64,000 nt of DNA, taken from Nitrospinaceae bacterium. GTDB lineage: Bacteria > Nitrospinota_A > UBA7883 > JAJDBK01. The notes beneath the pieces were generated by a model that saw nothing but the letters and a program-made list of their open reading frames with translations, did no database searches and was not told the DNA's origin. The position numbers and the translations under genes are program-made. The stretch lies in contig JAJDBK010000046.1 in assembly GCA_029261405.1 (NCBI GenBank), forward strand, positions 1-64,000. Direction: 5' to 3'. Every line of letters begins with the position of its first letter. The first letter of the stretch is position 1. Shown here piece after piece: positions 22,484 through 31,796 of this stretch.

Positions 22484-24305
22484 GATAACCGAAACTCAGG
22501 TAAGCAAAGATCACTGGTACCGGTTCCGGGCGCTTTTCGCTCTGTTTATCCTGTTGATATGGTTTTCCGCGCTCGGTGGCCGACTTGTACAGCTCTCTTT
22601 TTTTACCGACGAACGGGTGGAGCGTTATTCGAAAAGACAGGGGGCCGGAGACGTAAAGATCCATCTTCCGCGAGGCATCATATACGACCGTAACATGAAC
22701 GAGCTTGCGGTATCGATCAAGACCCATTCCGTATATCTCGACCCTGCGAAGGTAAAAGACATCGAAAAAACAGTAACAGCGCTGACAAAGATCCTTGAGC
22801 CGTCCGATGTAAAGGCCCGTCACAAAAAAGAAGAGCGGCTGATAAATACGGTTCAACGAAAAAGGAACCGCAGGTTCGTCTGGGTGAAGCGAAAAATCGA
22901 TCCGGCGCACTACACAAAAATCAAGGCGGCCAATCTCAAGGGTGTGGGGTTCGTGAAGGAATCACGTCGATACTATCCGAAAAGGGATGTGGCCGCCAGA
23001 ATCGTCGGTTTCTGCGGGATAGACAACCAGGGTTTGCACGGCCTTGAGGTTTATTACGATGACGTTATAGGACCGAGAACATCCAAATTCAACGTACTCA
23101 AGGACGCTTTGGGCAGGCCGGTGTCGATGCCGGACGCCATGACTATCGCCGAAGAGTCGGAGCCTGTGGATCTCGTTACCACAGTGGACGAGCGAATCCA
23201 GTATGTGGCGGAGAAGGCGCTGGAGCGGAAGGTTACCCAGGTCGGCGCCAAGGGTGGTATCGCCATCGTCATGGAGTCCGCCACCGGACAGGTCCTCGCC
23301 ATGGCTGAGCAACCAAAGTTCAACCCGAACAGCTATAAAAAATATAAAAAAGGGATGTACAAATCGACATCCGTCACCAACGCCGTGGAGCCTGGATCGA
23401 CTTTCAAGGTGTTCGTTACGGCGGCGGCTTTAGAAGAACGACTGTTCAAACCGTATTCGGTCGTCAACTGCGAAAACGGTAAATACAGGGTTGCCGGGCA
23501 TGTATTCAAGGAAGCCAACTACCAGCGCCATAAGGACCTGACCGTCGCCGAGATTATTCAGAAATCGAGCAACATAGGCGCCATTAAAATAGCCGAAGCT
23601 CTTGGAGAAGATCGGTTAATGAAATACCTTAAAAAATTCGGTTTCGGATCGAAATCCGGAGTCGATCTTCCGGGTGAGAATTCCGGGCTTTTACAGCCGG
23701 TCTCCGCCTGGTCGAAAACGACTCTGCCATCGATTTCGTTTGGACAGGAGGTTGGTGTAACTCCCCTCCAGTTGATTGTCGGTCTTAACGTCTTTGCCAA
23801 CGATGGATACAAGGTTAAACCCCATTTCGTGAAAACCTTGTTGCGAAATGAGAAACCGATTCCCAACCAGCCCGTAATCTCCGCTACGAAAGTTGTATCG
23901 GGTGCAACCGTCGCACAGATACGGGAGATGATGACAAACGTCGTTAAAAATGGGACCGGCAAGAGAGGGGCTGTTCCAGGCTTTGAAGTCGCTGGAAAAA
24001 CCGGAACAGCCCAGAAAATAGACCCTGCGACCAGGGCGTATTCGAAAGACAAGTTTCTCTCTTCTTTTTTCGGGTTTTTCCCCGCAGAGAACCCGAAACT
24101 GACCATTCTTGTGATGATCGACGAACCGGTAGGGTTGGCGTGGGGAGGTCATATAGCCGGACCTGTATTCGCAGAGATCGCGGCTCGCGCTTCCAGAATC
24201 CTCCGTATTCCCCCTTCAGGCTCCGAGGTATACGAAGTCGATTGGCGCAGGATAGAGGAAGCGGCAAGTAAAAGCAGAGGCGACTATAAAACGTCGGGTA
24301 TTTAA
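22470..24305 (+). CDS. ftsI: Septal peptidoglycan transpeptidase FtsI (PBP3)
   Basis: 611 residues. Class B penicillin-binding protein: N-terminal membrane helix (FALFILLIWFSALGGRLVQL), a dimerisation domain with RGIIYDRN, then the transpeptidase domain with Ser310-T-F-K313 (GSTFKVF), SSN (KSSNIGAIK) and KTGTAQK. It crosslinks septal peptidoglycan together with FtsW. No PASTA repeats at the C-terminus, unlike SpoVD or Gram-positive forms. The start is a TTG within the ftsL end (22470), the overlap suggesting coupling; no better start fits. It ends TAATG into murE. Confidence 0.95.
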   Translation: MRKNKITETQVSKDHWYRFRALFALFILLIWFSALGGRLVQLSFFTDERVERYSKRQGAGDVKIHLPRGIIYDRNMNELAVSIKTHSVYLDPAKVKDIEKTVTALTKILEPSDVKARHKKEERLINTVQRKRNRRFVWVKRKIDPAHYTKIKAANLKGVGFVKESRRYYPKRDVAARIVGFCGIDNQGLHGLEVYYDDVIGPRTSKFNVLKDALGRPVSMPDAMTIAEESEPVDLVTTVDERIQYVAEKALERKVTQVGAKGGIAIVMESATGQVLAMAEQPKFNPNSYKKYKKGMYKSTSVTNAVEPGSTFKVFVTAAALEERLFKPYSVVNCENGKYRVAGHVFKEANYQRHKDLTVAEIIQKSSNIGAIKIAEALGEDRLMKYLKKFGFGSKSGVDLPGENSGLLQPVSAWSKTTLPSISFGQEVGVTPLQLIVGLNVFANDGYKVKPHFVKTLLRNEKPIPNQPVISATKVVSGATVAQIREMMTNVVKNGTGKRGAVPGFEVAGKTGTAQKIDPATRAYSKDKFLSSFFGFFPAENPKLTILVMIDEPVGLAWGGHIAGPVFAEIAARASRILRIPPSGSEVYEVDWRRIEEAASKSRGDYKTSGI

Positions 24306-25786
24306 TGAAGCTGTTTATGGAGGTATTGCGCGAGATGAACACACTTGAAATAAGTGGCGCTCCACCCAAAAGCATTACCAGTGTGACTTCCAACTCCAAT
24401 GATGTCAGACGCGGTGGTGTGTTTGTGGCTGTCAGAGGCGAGAGCGTTGATGGGCACGATTTCATCGGCGAGGCCGTTCGTCGTGGCGCCTCGACCATCG
24501 TGGCGGAGCGAAAACCGGATATCGGACTGCCGGGCAAGGTGACCCTTGTAATAACGAAAGACACCCGTAACGCCCTTGCCAGAATGGCCGACTACTACTA
24601 CGACTCCCCTTCGAAGAAGGTTAAGGTTATAGGCGTCACAGGGACCAACGGTAAAACCACAGTGACCTATCTTGTCGAAGCTATGTTACGCAACGCCGGG
24701 CGCGCCTGCGCAAGAATAGGCACCACCGGTTACGATACCGGGAAAAGCCAATACAAGGCCACAGTAACAACTCCCGATTCTGTAGCGCTTCAGCGCATGT
24801 TAAACGAAGCCAGCGACGCCGGGGCGGAGTATTGCGCTCTGGAGGTTTCATCCCACGCTCTCACTCAAAGTCGGGTCGATTTCGTCCGTTTCCAGGTTGC
24901 TGTATTCACCAATCTGACTCAGGACCATCTCGATTACCACAAGTCGATGGAGAGTTATTACAAGAGCAAAGCCAGACTGTTCATCGATCATTCCCCTAAG
25001 GTCGCGGTGGTAAACATCGACGATCCGTATGCGTCAAAACTGCTCGGCGCCATCGAAGGCGATCTTTTCACCTATGGTCTGGAGGGTTTTGCGGACATCA
25101 CCGCCGAAGATGTTGTGATGTCTATGTCTGGCACAAACCTCACTTTAAAAACGCCGAAAGGATCGGTTGAGGTGCGATCAGCTTTGACAGGCGCCCACAA
25201 TATCTACAACATCCTGGCCGCTACCGCAGTCGGTGTGGCCGAGGGGATAGATATTGATAAACTCGCCGAGGGGATCGGATCGCTCAACGCCGTTCCGGGT
25301 CGATTCGAGCGGATAGTAGAAGGACAGGGATTCGGAGTAATAGTCGATTACGCCCATACACACGACGCTATTGGCAAAGTAGTTGAGACAGCCCGGAAAC
25401 TTACTCGCGGAAGGGTGATAACCATTTTCGGATGCGGGGGGGACAGGGACAAGGAGAAACGACCGCTTATGGGAAGAGCCGCCTGGCGTCTATCCGATGT
25501 GGTGGTGGTCACGTCTGACAATCCCAGGTCGGAAAGTCCGGACAGAATCATCGACGATATCCTGGATGGGATTATCGAAGAGGAGAATCCGGGCGCCACA
25601 TTAAAGGTGGTGGACGACAGAAGAGAAGCTATCAGGACCGCTATATCGTTGGCTGTAGCCGACGACATCGTTCTTATCGTCGGCAAGGGACACGAGGATT
25701 ACCAGATTATCGGCGACACACGACATCATTTTGATGACCGAGAAGAGGCCAGAGCGATCCTCAAGGAGAGATATGGCTCAGTTTGA
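24305..25786 (+). CDS. murE: UDP-MurNAc-tripeptide synthetase (meso-DAP adding)
   Basis: 493 residues. Adds the third amino acid to UDP-MurNAc-L-Ala-D-Glu. The ATP loop is GVTGTNGKTTVTYL, the carbamylated-lysine region is near KSMESYYKSKARLF, and the substrate-determining SDNPRSE motif matches the DNPR signature of meso-diaminopimelate-adding MurE, not the lysine type. This agrees with the complete dap operon at 3-7 kb. ATG 24305 overlaps the ftsI stop and gives the family-typical N-terminus MKLFMEVLREMNTLEI. Confidence 0.96.
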   Translation: MKLFMEVLREMNTLEISGAPPKSITSVTSNSNDVRRGGVFVAVRGESVDGHDFIGEAVRRGASTIVAERKPDIGLPGKVTLVITKDTRNALARMADYYYDSPSKKVKVIGVTGTNGKTTVTYLVEAMLRNAGRACARIGTTGYDTGKSQYKATVTTPDSVALQRMLNEASDAGAEYCALEVSSHALTQSRVDFVRFQVAVFTNLTQDHLDYHKSMESYYKSKARLFIDHSPKVAVVNIDDPYASKLLGAIEGDLFTYGLEGFADITAEDVVMSMSGTNLTLKTPKGSVEVRSALTGAHNIYNILAATAVGVAEGIDIDKLAEGIGSLNAVPGRFERIVEGQGFGVIVDYAHTHDAIGKVVETARKLTRGRVITIFGCGGDRDKEKRPLMGRAAWRLSDVVVVTSDNPRSESPDRIIDDILDGIIEEENPGATLKVVDDRREAIRTAISLAVADDIVLIVGKGHEDYQIIGDTRHHFDDREEARAILKERYGSV

Positions 25787-27161
25787 TATGCGGGAGGCGG
25801 CTTTCGCCATGGATGGTACGTTAAGGATCGAAGGCAGGTCCGGTAAGGTCCGGGGTGTGTCGATCGACAGCAGAACCATCAAACCCGGTAACCTGTATAT
25901 AGCGATCAAGGGGGAGCGGTTCGACGGGCATAAGTTCGTAAAGGATGCGTTTGAAAAAGGCGCAAAACTTGCCGTGGTTTCAGAAGGGGCTGTTGGAGCG
26001 TGGAGCGGAAAAAATATCATCGTGGTAAAAGACACCGTTACGGCGTTGCAACAACTGGCCCATTACCATCGCCGCAGATTTAAAAACCTGAAAGTTGTGG
26101 CGGTGACAGGATCAAACGGCAAGACCACAGTAAAGGAGCTTTGCGCAACCGCTCTTTCGGTCCGTTTCACTACTCACCGGACAAAAGGAAATCTTAACAA
26201 CCATATAGGGCTTCCCCTGACCCTCCTCCAACTGACCGACAAACATACAGCTTTAGTGGTCGAGATGGGGATGAGCCATAAGGGCGAAATAACGAGACTG
26301 TGTGAAATAGCCGAACCGGATGTCGGAATCGTAACCAACGTAGGCGCCGCCCATATGGCGAATTTCAGATCCATCTCAGATGTGGCCTCCGCGAAAGGTG
26401 AACTGATAGAGTCGCTCGGCAAGAAGGGGGTGGCTGTTCTGAATGCCGACGATCCAAACAGCGAATCGATTTTCTCCAGGGCCAAAGGAAGGATAATCGG
26501 TTTCGGCGAAAACAGCGAAAGCGCCATCAGGTTGATTGAGACATACGCCGACAAGAGAGGCCGGATGTGTGGACGAATAACCGTCTCCGGGAAGGAGATA
26601 GATTTTGCGGTCAGTTTGCTGGGTTTGCACCATCTGCATAATTGTCTTCCGGCGTTCGCCGTCGGTTTTGTGTTTGGTATCGACCCGAAAAAGATCGCCT
26701 ACAAACTTGGCAAGGTAAAGCCGGTATCGATGCGGATGGAGCCAGTAAGGCTTCGCAACGGGGCTTTGGTAATAAACGACTCATACAACGCCAACCCCGA
26801 CTCAACCAGGGCGGCAATACAAACACTCTCTGAATTAAAACGGAAGGGACGCTCGGCGCTGGTTTTAGGTGACATGTTAGAGCTTGGCCGGAGAGGGGAG
26901 GCGGCGCATAGAAAAATTGGACGGATGGCGGCGAAAACCGGGGTCGATCTTATGATAACCCTCGGTTCTCTTGCAAACCTTGCGGCCGAAGAGGCGAAAG
27001 AGAGAGGGGTGAAAACAGTGAAGGCAAACAGCCTTGGCAAAGCTAGCGCTTCACTCTTCAAGTTTCTCGGGAAAGAGGATATCGCCCTTGTCAAAGGGTC
27101 GAGAGGCATGGGCATGAACAAGGTTGTGGACAAGTTGCTTCTGATGAGCGGGGCGAATTAA
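25773..27161 (+). CDS. murF: UDP-MurNAc-tripeptide:D-Ala-D-Ala ligase
   Basis: 462 residues. Joins D-Ala-D-Ala to UDP-MurNAc-tripeptide, completing the pentapeptide. VSIDSRTIKPGNLYIAIKGERFDGH, the P-loop VTGSNGKTTVKEL, and VINDSYNANPDSTRAA are family blocks. The start at 25773 is chosen for the AAGGAGAG ribosome site and the sequence MAQFDMREAAFAMDG; it overlaps murE by 14 bases. Ddl at 34.1 kb supplies its dipeptide substrate. Confidence 0.95.
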   Translation: MAQFDMREAAFAMDGTLRIEGRSGKVRGVSIDSRTIKPGNLYIAIKGERFDGHKFVKDAFEKGAKLAVVSEGAVGAWSGKNIIVVKDTVTALQQLAHYHRRRFKNLKVVAVTGSNGKTTVKELCATALSVRFTTHRTKGNLNNHIGLPLTLLQLTDKHTALVVEMGMSHKGEITRLCEIAEPDVGIVTNVGAAHMANFRSISDVASAKGELIESLGKKGVAVLNADDPNSESIFSRAKGRIIGFGENSESAIRLIETYADKRGRMCGRITVSGKEIDFAVSLLGLHHLHNCLPAFAVGFVFGIDPKKIAYKLGKVKPVSMRMEPVRLRNGALVINDSYNANPDSTRAAIQTLSELKRKGRSALVLGDMLELGRRGEAAHRKIGRMAAKTGVDLMITLGSLANLAAEEAKERGVKTVKANSLGKASASLFKFLGKEDIALVKGSRGMGMNKVVDKLLLMSGAN

Positions 27162-27163
27162 AT

Positions 27164-28246
27164 ATGCTGTACCACATTCTCTACCCGTTGCACGACTATT
27201 ATGCGGCTCTCAACGTATTCCGGTATATCACTTTCCGATCGATCTACGCGGTGGTGACAGCTCTTGTGATAGCGCTGGTTATGGGGCCGTGGCTTATAGA
27301 GTTCCTTAAGACCAGGAGAATTGGAGAAAAAATAAGGAGCGAAGGGCCGGAGAGTCATCATGTCAAGGAGGGGACTCCGACCATGGGCGGTGTCCTGGTA
27401 ATCTTTTCGGCGGCGGCGCCCACTCTTTTGTGGGCCGATCTTACGAACGCATATGTGTGGATAGCGCTGTTTACTATTATCCTCTTCGGTGGAATCGGTG
27501 TTTACGACGACTACCAGAAACTGGTGGGGGCAAACCATGGGATTTCAGGTCGGGGGAAGCTGGCTATGCAATTCGCGGCGGCGTTTGTGGTGGTGGTAGC
27601 GGTATATCTGACTCAGGGGGGAGACCCTTCCGTTACGAAAGTAAGTCTGCCGTTCTTCAAACACGCAAGTCCCGATTTCGGCCTTTTCTACATTCCATTC
27701 GCTATGATTGTAATCGTCGGAGCGTCCAACGCCGTAAACCTGACTGACGGCCTCGACGGTCTTGCCATAGGTCCGGTAATAATCTCATTTTCCGCATACC
27801 TGATAATCTGTTATGTGGCGGGACACGCCAGATTCGCAGAATACCTGATGATCCCACGGGTCTCCGAGCTATCCGAACTGACCATATTCTGCGCCGCTGT
27901 GGTGGGAGCGTCTCTCGGTTTTCTCTGGTACAACTGTCATCCCGCCATGATATTCATGGGCAATGTCGGCTCCACAGCTTTAGGGGGCGTTTTGGGGGCG
28001 GTTGCTGTAATGACCAAGCAGGAGGTTCTGCTCGTTCTGGTAGGCGGTGTTTTCGTAGTGGAGGCGTTGTCGGTAATCATCCAGGTTTTCTGGTTCAAAA
28101 CCACAGGAAAACGGTTTTTCAGAATGGCGCCTCTTCATCACCATTTCGAGAAACTCGGATGGCCCGAATCACAGGTGATCGTCCGGTTCTGGATCGTTTC
28201 GATGGTGCTTGCCCTGTTGTCCTTAAGTACGCTCAAGCTTCGGTGA
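27164..28246 (+). CDS. mraY: Phospho-MurNAc-pentapeptide transferase
   Basis: 360 residues, about ten membrane helices. Transfers phospho-MurNAc-pentapeptide to undecaprenyl phosphate, forming lipid I at the inner membrane. Conserved motifs: HHVKEGTPTMGG-like SHHVKEGTPTMGG, the Asp pair GVYDDYQKL, VNLTDGLDGLAIG and the cytoplasmic MAPLHHHFEKLGWPE. Two bases separate it from murF. Confidence 0.97.
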   Translation: MLYHILYPLHDYYAALNVFRYITFRSIYAVVTALVIALVMGPWLIEFLKTRRIGEKIRSEGPESHHVKEGTPTMGGVLVIFSAAAPTLLWADLTNAYVWIALFTIILFGGIGVYDDYQKLVGANHGISGRGKLAMQFAAAFVVVVAVYLTQGGDPSVTKVSLPFFKHASPDFGLFYIPFAMIVIVGASNAVNLTDGLDGLAIGPVIISFSAYLIICYVAGHARFAEYLMIPRVSELSELTIFCAAVVGASLGFLWYNCHPAMIFMGNVGSTALGGVLGAVAVMTKQEVLLVLVGGVFVVEALSVIIQVFWFKTTGKRFFRMAPLHHHFEKLGWPESQVIVRFWIVSMVLALLSLSTLKLR

Positions 28247-28251
28247 ATACG

Positions 28252-29616
28252 ATGGTCGATTGTAAGGGGAAAAAGATTCTTGTCGTAGGACTGGCTGTAT
28301 CCGGTCTTGCCTCGGCCAAGCTGGCGCACAACCTCGGCGCCACGGTTACCGTTTCCGACGCAAAGAGCGAATCTGAACTTTCCGGTTTCCTGTCGAAACT
28401 TCCAGCGGGAATAGAATTGTCGTTGGGTGGCGAAAGGCTCAATCTGAAAGAATTCGATCTGGCGGTGACCAGCCCCGGTGTCCCTTGGGATTCGCCGATA
28501 TTGGGCGGCTTGCGACTCGATGGTGTAGAAGTGGTTTCAGAGATCGAGTTCGCCAGTTGGTATCTTGAGGCGCCTGTAATCGCGGTTACGGGGTCGAACG
28601 GAAAAAGCACCACAGTTACCCTTATCGGCAAAATCCTTGAAAAGGCCGGTATGAAAGTATACGTCGGCGGCAACATAGGACCGCCGTTGGCGGATGCGGT
28701 GGGCGGTGAATACGACTGGGTTGTCGCGGAAGTCTCCTCTTTCCAGTTGGAGGGCATAAAGAGGTTCAGGCCCAAAATATCCCTGCTACTGAACATCACT
28801 CCTGATCATCTCGACCGGCACAGAGACCTGCACAACTATGCGGGGCTGAAGTTTCGGCTGTTTGAAAATCAGAATGAGGACGACATAATTATCGTAAACG
28901 CCGGGGACCCGATAACCAGCAAAACTGGCGTAGTATCGAGTGCGCCGTGGCGAAAGTTCGGACTGAACGAACACGGTTTTGACGGAGTCTGGATCGAAGA
29001 TGGCTCCGCCGTGTCGAAAACCGGAGACGAAAAAGTGACGCTCTTCCGAGCCGACGATCTTCTCATACCGGGTGTGCATAATCTCGAAAACGCATTGGCC
29101 GCTTCTCTTGCGGGATTGATGGCAGGAGCCAAACCGGATGAGATAAACGAAGCTGTAACAGCTTTTACCGGCCTTGAACACCGGATGGAGGAGGTGGCGG
29201 TGATCGGAGGGATTAGCTACATAAACGACTCCAAGGGAACCAACGTTGACGCCACCATCAAGTCTCTCGCAGGTTTCGGAAAAAACGTTGTTGTGATTCT
29301 CGGCGGGTCGAGTAAAGGCGCCGATTTTACCAGCCTTGCGAAAGCTGTCCGGGAGAAAACAAAAGGTGTTGTCCTTATCGGAGAGACGGCGGAGTTGATC
29401 GCAGACGCATTAGGTGATTATTCGCCTCTCATCCGGGCGGAATCTATGAAGTCCGCCGTGGTTGGCGCTGGTGAGTTGTGCGAAAACGGCGACACGGTTC
29501 TTCTCTCTCCAGCATGTGCAAGTTTTGACATGTATACAAGTTACAAAGACCGGGGCGCCGCATTCAGGAACGCAGTGAAGGAACTTAACGACAGGAGCGT
29601 GAGCCATGCCGGTTAA
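28252..29616 (+). CDS. murD: UDP-MurNAc-L-alanine:D-glutamate ligase
   Basis: 454 residues from ATG 28252; upstream codons overlapping mraY do not look like MurD. Adds D-Glu to UDP-MurNAc-L-Ala. N-terminal Rossmann-like domain KKILVVGLAVSGLASAKLA, P-loop VTGSNGKSTTVTLI, LLNITPDHLDRH and YINDSKGTNVDATI, LSPACASFDMYTSYKDRG near the end are all typical. It overlaps ftsW by 11 bases. Confidence 0.95.
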   Translation: MVDCKGKKILVVGLAVSGLASAKLAHNLGATVTVSDAKSESELSGFLSKLPAGIELSLGGERLNLKEFDLAVTSPGVPWDSPILGGLRLDGVEVVSEIEFASWYLEAPVIAVTGSNGKSTTVTLIGKILEKAGMKVYVGGNIGPPLADAVGGEYDWVVAEVSSFQLEGIKRFRPKISLLLNITPDHLDRHRDLHNYAGLKFRLFENQNEDDIIIVNAGDPITSKTGVVSSAPWRKFGLNEHGFDGVWIEDGSAVSKTGDEKVTLFRADDLLIPGVHNLENALAASLAGLMAGAKPDEINEAVTAFTGLEHRMEEVAVIGGISYINDSKGTNVDATIKSLAGFGKNVVVILGGSSKGADFTSLAKAVREKTKGVVLIGETAELIADALGDYSPLIRAESMKSAVVGAGELCENGDTVLLSPACASFDMYTSYKDRGAAFRNAVKELNDRSVSHAG

Positions 29617-30706
29617 GAGACATCCCGATTACATAATCATCGGTTGCGCTGGCGCTCTGGTGTTATTCGGTCTGGTGATGATTTTCTCGTCTTCGGCGGT
29701 GCTTGCAGGAGAGCGCTTCAACGACACTTATTATTTCCTCAAACGTCAGGCGATCTGGTCTGTCATCGGGGTGGTGGTAATGATCGTGACCATGCGAATC
29801 GATTACAGAATCTTAAGCAGGTATAGCGCCCTTATTTATTGGGTTACGGTCGCATTTCTGATTCTGGTATTTTCCAATTCTCTCGGCAGGGAGATCAACG
29901 GCGCCCAGCGATGGATTTCGTTAGGGTTTGTGTCGTTCCAGCCATCGGAGTTTGCGAAGCTTGGGTTGATTATTTTTTTCGCATCCCTGTTGGCCAAAAA
30001 AGAACATGAAGGGAAACTGACCGATTTCAAACTTGGTTTTCTTCCCCTGATAGGATCGCTGGCGCTGGTGTTTTCGCTGATCCAGGTACAGCCAGATCTT
30101 GGGACCGCCGTTATAATCGGTCTTGTATCGATGATAATGTTCCTGGTAGCCGGCGTAAGGTTTACTCACCTGCTATGCACAGTTCTTATCGCCATGCCGA
30201 TCCTCGTAACGGCGGTGTATAACGTTGGGTACCGGCGCAAACGGATATTGTCCTTTCTCGATCCGTGGGAGGACGCCGCTAATTCCGGGTACCAGATAAT
30301 CCAGTCGTTTGTGGCTTTATCCCGTGGCGGTTACTTCGGAGAGGGGTTAGGCGCCGGACATCAGAAACTCTTCTTCCTGCCGGAACCGCATACAGATTTT
30401 ATCTTCTCCATCGTAGCCGAAGAGCTGGGATTAGCTGGTGGAACTCTTATTCTATTCCTGTTTGCGATGTTGACTATACGGGGCGTTCGGGCCGGATTGA
30501 AGGCGCCGGACCGTTTCGGCTCGTTGCTTGCCTTGGGCATAACCTTCTGCATTGCGCTTCAGGCGGCGGTAAATATCTCCGTGACCATGGGTGTTGTGCC
30601 GACAAAGGGTTTGCCACTTCCGTTCATCAGTCTCGGAGGGTCAGCGCTTGTGATGTGGATGGCCTCGGTGGGCCTGCTCGCCAACGTTTCGGAACACTCG
30701 GCGTGA
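29606..30706 (+). CDS. ftsW: Septal peptidoglycan glycosyltransferase FtsW
   Basis: 366 residues, SEDS family with about ten membrane helices. Polymerises lipid II at the septum in partnership with FtsI. SEDS signatures include RWISLGFVSFQPSEFAKLG, QPDLGTAVIIGLV, GGYFGEGLGAGHQKLFFLPE, TDFIFSIVAEELGL (with the catalytic Asp segment in the large loop) and GVVPTKGLPLPFISLGGSAL. Its position between murD and murG favours FtsW over RodA. Confidence 0.95.
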   Translation: MPVKRHPDYIIIGCAGALVLFGLVMIFSSSAVLAGERFNDTYYFLKRQAIWSVIGVVVMIVTMRIDYRILSRYSALIYWVTVAFLILVFSNSLGREINGAQRWISLGFVSFQPSEFAKLGLIIFFASLLAKKEHEGKLTDFKLGFLPLIGSLALVFSLIQVQPDLGTAVIIGLVSMIMFLVAGVRFTHLLCTVLIAMPILVTAVYNVGYRRKRILSFLDPWEDAANSGYQIIQSFVALSRGGYFGEGLGAGHQKLFFLPEPHTDFIFSIVAEELGLAGGTLILFLFAMLTIRGVRAGLKAPDRFGSLLALGITFCIALQAAVNISVTMGVVPTKGLPLPFISLGGSALVMWMASVGLLANVSEHSA

Positions 30707-30715
30707 GGGTTTAAT

Positions 30716-31795
30716 ATGAGACTGATAATAACAGGCGGCGGAACCGGGGGGCATGTATATCCGGGGATTGCTGTGGCGCTGGAGCTTATGAGACGGGACA
30801 GTAACTCCGAGGCGCTCTTCGTGGGCGCAAGCCGTGGTGTAGAAAGGGAGCTTGTCCCGAAAGCGGGCTTAAAACTCGCCCTGCTAAACGTCTCCGGTTT
30901 GAGAGGAGAAGGTATTGCTGGCAAAATATCGGGTATAGCCCGGCTGGTGAAGGCGATTTTTGAGTGTATCGGAATAATAAGGCGTTTTAAACCGGACGTG
31001 ACTCTCGGAGTAGGCGGATACGCTTCCGGCGCCATGGGGGTCGCTTCCGTTCTGACCGGCGTTCCCCTGACCTTGGCTGAACAGAACTCGGCGCCAGGAC
31101 TTACAAACAGGTGGCTTTCCAGAGTTTCAAAGCGGGTCTTTGTCACCTGGCCCGGCTCGGAGGAGTTTTTTCCAAATGGCAGGGCGAGAATAACAGGTAA
31201 CCCGATTCGTCCGGAGTTTTTCTCCGCCCCACCTGAAGAAAAAAGCGACACGTTAAAAATTCTGGTTATTGGAGGCAGTGGCGGAGCTCGTTCTATAAAC
31301 AACGCTATGGTCGAGGCTATACAGAAACTGGACGAAACCGGAATCAAGCTGTCAGTAACACACCAGACAGGTAAAACGGAAGCCAGCGATGTAAAAGGCG
31401 CCTATTCATCCGCCCGGTTTTCGTGGGAAGTTGCGCCTTTCTTCTACGATCTTCCACTGCGTATGGCTGATGCGGATTTAATCGTATCAAGGGCGGGAGC
31501 GGGAGCGTTGGCGGAGATTTGCGCCGTGGGAAAAGCGGCAATTTACGTTCCTTATCCTTACGCCGCCGACGATCACCAGATGAAAAATGCGGAGAAGATG
31601 ATGTCTGTAGGGGCCGCCCTTGTAGTGGCCGACTCCGATCTTGACGGAGATTTTCTCGTTAAGACAATATTGGAGCTTGCTTGCGACAGGAACAGTCTTG
31701 CGAGGATGGGTGAAAAGGCGAAAGCCATGGCCACGCCCGATTCGGCTGGCCTGATTGTCGATGAGCTATACGCCATAACAAGGAAGGTGGCCTGA
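30716..31795 (+). CDS. murG: Lipid II synthase (UDP-GlcNAc transferase) MurG
   Basis: 359 residues. Adds GlcNAc to lipid I at the cytoplasmic membrane face. GT-B fold with N-terminal glycine loop ITGGGTGGHVYPGIAVAL, GVGGYASGAMGVAS, LAEQNSAPGLTNR and C-domain GGSGGARSINNAM, SRAGAGALAEICAVGKAAIYVPYPYAADDHQ motifs. It starts 9 bases after the ftsW stop. Confidence 0.97.
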   Translation: MRLIITGGGTGGHVYPGIAVALELMRRDSNSEALFVGASRGVERELVPKAGLKLALLNVSGLRGEGIAGKISGIARLVKAIFECIGIIRRFKPDVTLGVGGYASGAMGVASVLTGVPLTLAEQNSAPGLTNRWLSRVSKRVFVTWPGSEEFFPNGRARITGNPIRPEFFSAPPEEKSDTLKILVIGGSGGARSINNAMVEAIQKLDETGIKLSVTHQTGKTEASDVKGAYSSARFSWEVAPFFYDLPLRMADADLIVSRAGAGALAEICAVGKAAIYVPYPYAADDHQMKNAEKMMSVGAALVVADSDLDGDFLVKTILELACDRNSLARMGEKAKAMATPDSAGLIVDELYAITRKVA

Positions 31796-31796
31796 T